Shown in pieces: positions 6,726 to 7,598 of a DNA stretch of 7,598 nucleotides. The notes beneath the pieces were generated by a model. The model was given only the letters and a program-made list of their open reading frames with translations. It had not been told where the DNA came from and did not search any database. The position numbers were made by a program, and so were the translations under genes. The stretch is from an uncultured Erysipelotrichaceae bacterium (lineage in GTDB: Bacteria; Bacillota_I; Bacilli_A; Erysipelotrichales; Erysipelotrichaceae): contig CAKUTY010000063.1 of NCBI GenBank assembly GCA_934692455.1, positions 1-7,598 on the forward strand, in the 5' to 3' direction. How positions within the stretch are numbered: position 1 is the stretch's first letter; each line of letters begins with the position of its first letter.

Positions 6726-7515
6726 AGTCGTTGTCCTCCTCTTGTGCAACATTTGTTGCGTTAACACTTAATTTACCTTGAGACATTACAAACAAGATAG
6801 CGATTGCAGAAGCGATGATTGCTAATGAAGTAATAGACATACCTGTAGCACCAACAACTACCCAACCTAATAAGAATAAGGCAACCATCCAGTTTTCAGA
6901 AATAGATTGTTTCATCAACATTGCGAAACCGATAGCAGGCAACATCTTACCAGCAACTTCGAAGAAATGTAACAATAATGCTGGCATGTTGTTTAATAAC
7001 ATTTCAGTTAAAGGTGCACCAAAGTAACAGAATAACATTGCTGAACCACCACGTAAGATAAAGCTTGGTACAGCTGCTAATAATGTTGCTCTTTCAATTC
7101 CCTTGCCATCACCATTAGCTGCTGCCTTATCACCCATGTGAGGGAATACAGCGTTAATAGTCATGATGAAGTTGAATAGACCTAGACCTAACATACTTAG
7201 TGGAACAGCTAATGCTACGGCTTGTTCACCACTACCGCCTGCTGCAAGAGCTAATGGAATACCAATGTAAGCAGCCCAGTTAACATCTGCTGGCATTGCT
7301 CCTCCTGGAGTAATTTGGCCAATAAATAGAGCCTGAACCATCGCACCTGCGATAACGCCATTAGTTACATCGCCTAAAATTAAACCAACGATTAAACCAG
7401 CAACTAGTGGTCTACCAATCATATTCCAACCACCAGTTACACCAAAGAACCACGGAGTACGTTTACTACCTAAGTAAGCAAACAACCCAATAAGTAAAGC
7501 TTGAAACAAAGTCAT
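6715..7515 (-). CDS. PTS mannose-family EIIC component (AgaC/AgaW-like)
   Basis: This is the membrane EIIC subunit of a mannose/sorbose-class PTS, 266 residues long as usual for the family. It makes up the main substrate-translocating part together with EIID. The sequence is a chain of hydrophobic helices. Recognisable blocks are the N-terminal FQALLIGLFAYLGS, a GRPLVAGLIVGLILGD stretch at about 33-49, and GQITPGGAMPADVNWAAYIG at about 66-85. The C-terminal tail of about 20 residues is hydrophilic and acidic (ending EEDNDYDE). The start ATG at 7515 is preceded by GGGGAGG (7532-7526), ten bases away, one of the strongest ribosome binding sites in the window. It is the first gene of the operon, directly behind the promoter/operator region. 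The AgaPTS-like assignment (amino-sugar or glycosaminoglycan type) is an impression from sequence style and context, not proof of substrate. Confidence 0.93.
   Translation of the reverse strand: MTLFQALLIGLFAYLGSKRTPWFFGVTGGWNMIGRPLVAGLIVGLILGDVTNGVIAGAMVQALFIGQITPGGAMPADVNWAAYIGIPLALAAGGSGEQAVALAVPLSMLGLGLFNFIMTINAVFPHMGDKAAANGDGKGIERATLLAAVPSFILRGGSAMLFCYFGAPLTEMLLNNMPALLLHFFEVAGKMLPAIGFAMLMKQSISENWMVALFLLGWVVVGATGMSITSLAIIASAIAILFVMSQGKLSVNATNVAQEEDNDYDE
6735..6741 (-). promoter_or_regulatory. Ribosome binding site that fixes the EIID start
   Basis: GAGGAGG lies inside the 3' end of the EIIC gene, nine bases before the ATG at 6725. It argues against the longer reading frame from 6767. Confidence 0.8.
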
Positions 7516-7544
7516 TTTATAATTTCCTCCCCTTCGTCAATGTT

Positions 7545-7574
7545 ATGTTATTAGTCGGTCATACAACTTGTCAA
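7545..7574 (-). promoter_or_regulatory. Candidate promoter of the PTS/sulfatase operon
   Basis: A perfect -35 hexamer TTGACA lies at 7574-7569. A fair -10, TAACAT (four of six consensus bases), lies at 7550-7545 after an 18-base spacer. Transcription would begin about 7538, giving a leader of about 20 bases that contains the EIIC ribosome binding site. An alternative is a promoter whose -10 is the TATAAT at 7597-7592, at the window edge, with its -35 outside the window. Confidence 0.5.
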
Positions 7575-7593
7575 TACAATTTATAAGTTGTAT
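7561..7593. promoter_or_regulatory. Candidate operator with inverted and repeated ATACAA/TTGTAT half-sites
   Basis: The ends form a perfect 9-bp inverted repeat, ATACAACTT at 7561-7569 and AAGTTGTAT at 7585-7593, separated by 15 bases. A third half-site, ATACAA, lies between them at 7574-7579. Read on the minus strand, TTGTATTGAC (7579-7570) and TTGTATGAC (7566-7558) are also a near direct repeat. The element covers the candidate -35 box, as a repressor site would, and the TTGTAT half-site is of a kind seen for GntR-type sugar regulators. The identity of the regulator is not shown, because no regulator gene is in the window. Confidence 0.5.
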
Positions 7594-7598
7594 TATAT

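Noticed and set aside
6726..6767. ATG at 6767 as the start of EIID
   Set aside because: The 14 extra residues (rich in Gln, Arg and Thr) are not like the family N-terminus, and a strong ribosome binding site precedes the ATG at 6725.
6815..7027. Plus-strand open frame of 70 codons inside the EIIC gene
   Set aside because: It is antisense to a clear PTS gene and its translation shows no recognisable protein features.
7516..7598. Catabolite-responsive (cre) site in the operon leader
   Set aside because: No stretch matching the cre consensus (TGWAANCGNTNWCA-like) was found. The repeats present are of the TTGTAT type.

Overview
The window is AT-rich, and every real gene lies on the minus strand, so transcription runs from the right end (about 7598) to the left end (1). 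Several features point to a fermentative gut Firmicute, perhaps of the Erysipelotrichia or a nearby Bacilli/Clostridia group. These are the low GC, strong GGAGG-type ribosome binding sites, a mannose-family PTS, cytoplasmic sulfatases and split chromate-transporter genes. The placement is inferred from gene content and style, since no taxonomic marker gene is present.

The right-hand 6.9 kb (about 7598 to 689) reads as one complete operon. A promoter/operator region with an inverted and repeated ATACAA/TTGTAT motif precedes seven tightly packed genes: PTS EIIC, PTS EIID, sulfatase A (choline-sulfatase/IDS-like), a DUF3604/PHP-like metallohydrolase, sulfatase B (heparan N-sulfatase-like), PTS EIIA and PTS EIIB. 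Gaps run from an 11-nt overlap to 13 nt. A strand-specific hairpin terminator (689-721) closes the operon.

The four PTS proteins form a full mannose-type (AgaPTS-like) permease. The three enzymes sit between its membrane half (IIC, IID) and its phosphotransfer half (IIA, IIB), and none has room for a signal peptide. The simplest reading is that a sulfated sugar, possibly a glycosaminoglycan- or mucin-derived mono- or disaccharide, is imported and phosphorylated, then desulfated in the cytoplasm by two different sulfatases. The DUF3604 protein would act on the same substrate. No glycosidase, sulfatase-maturating enzyme or regulator is in the window, so the exact substrate cannot be read from it.

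Left of the terminator is a separate unit: two half-size chromate-transporter (CHR) genes overlapping by 4 nt. The second runs off the left edge of the window. No RNA genes, mobile elements or CRISPR arrays were seen, and no stretch over 300 bases lacks a gene.
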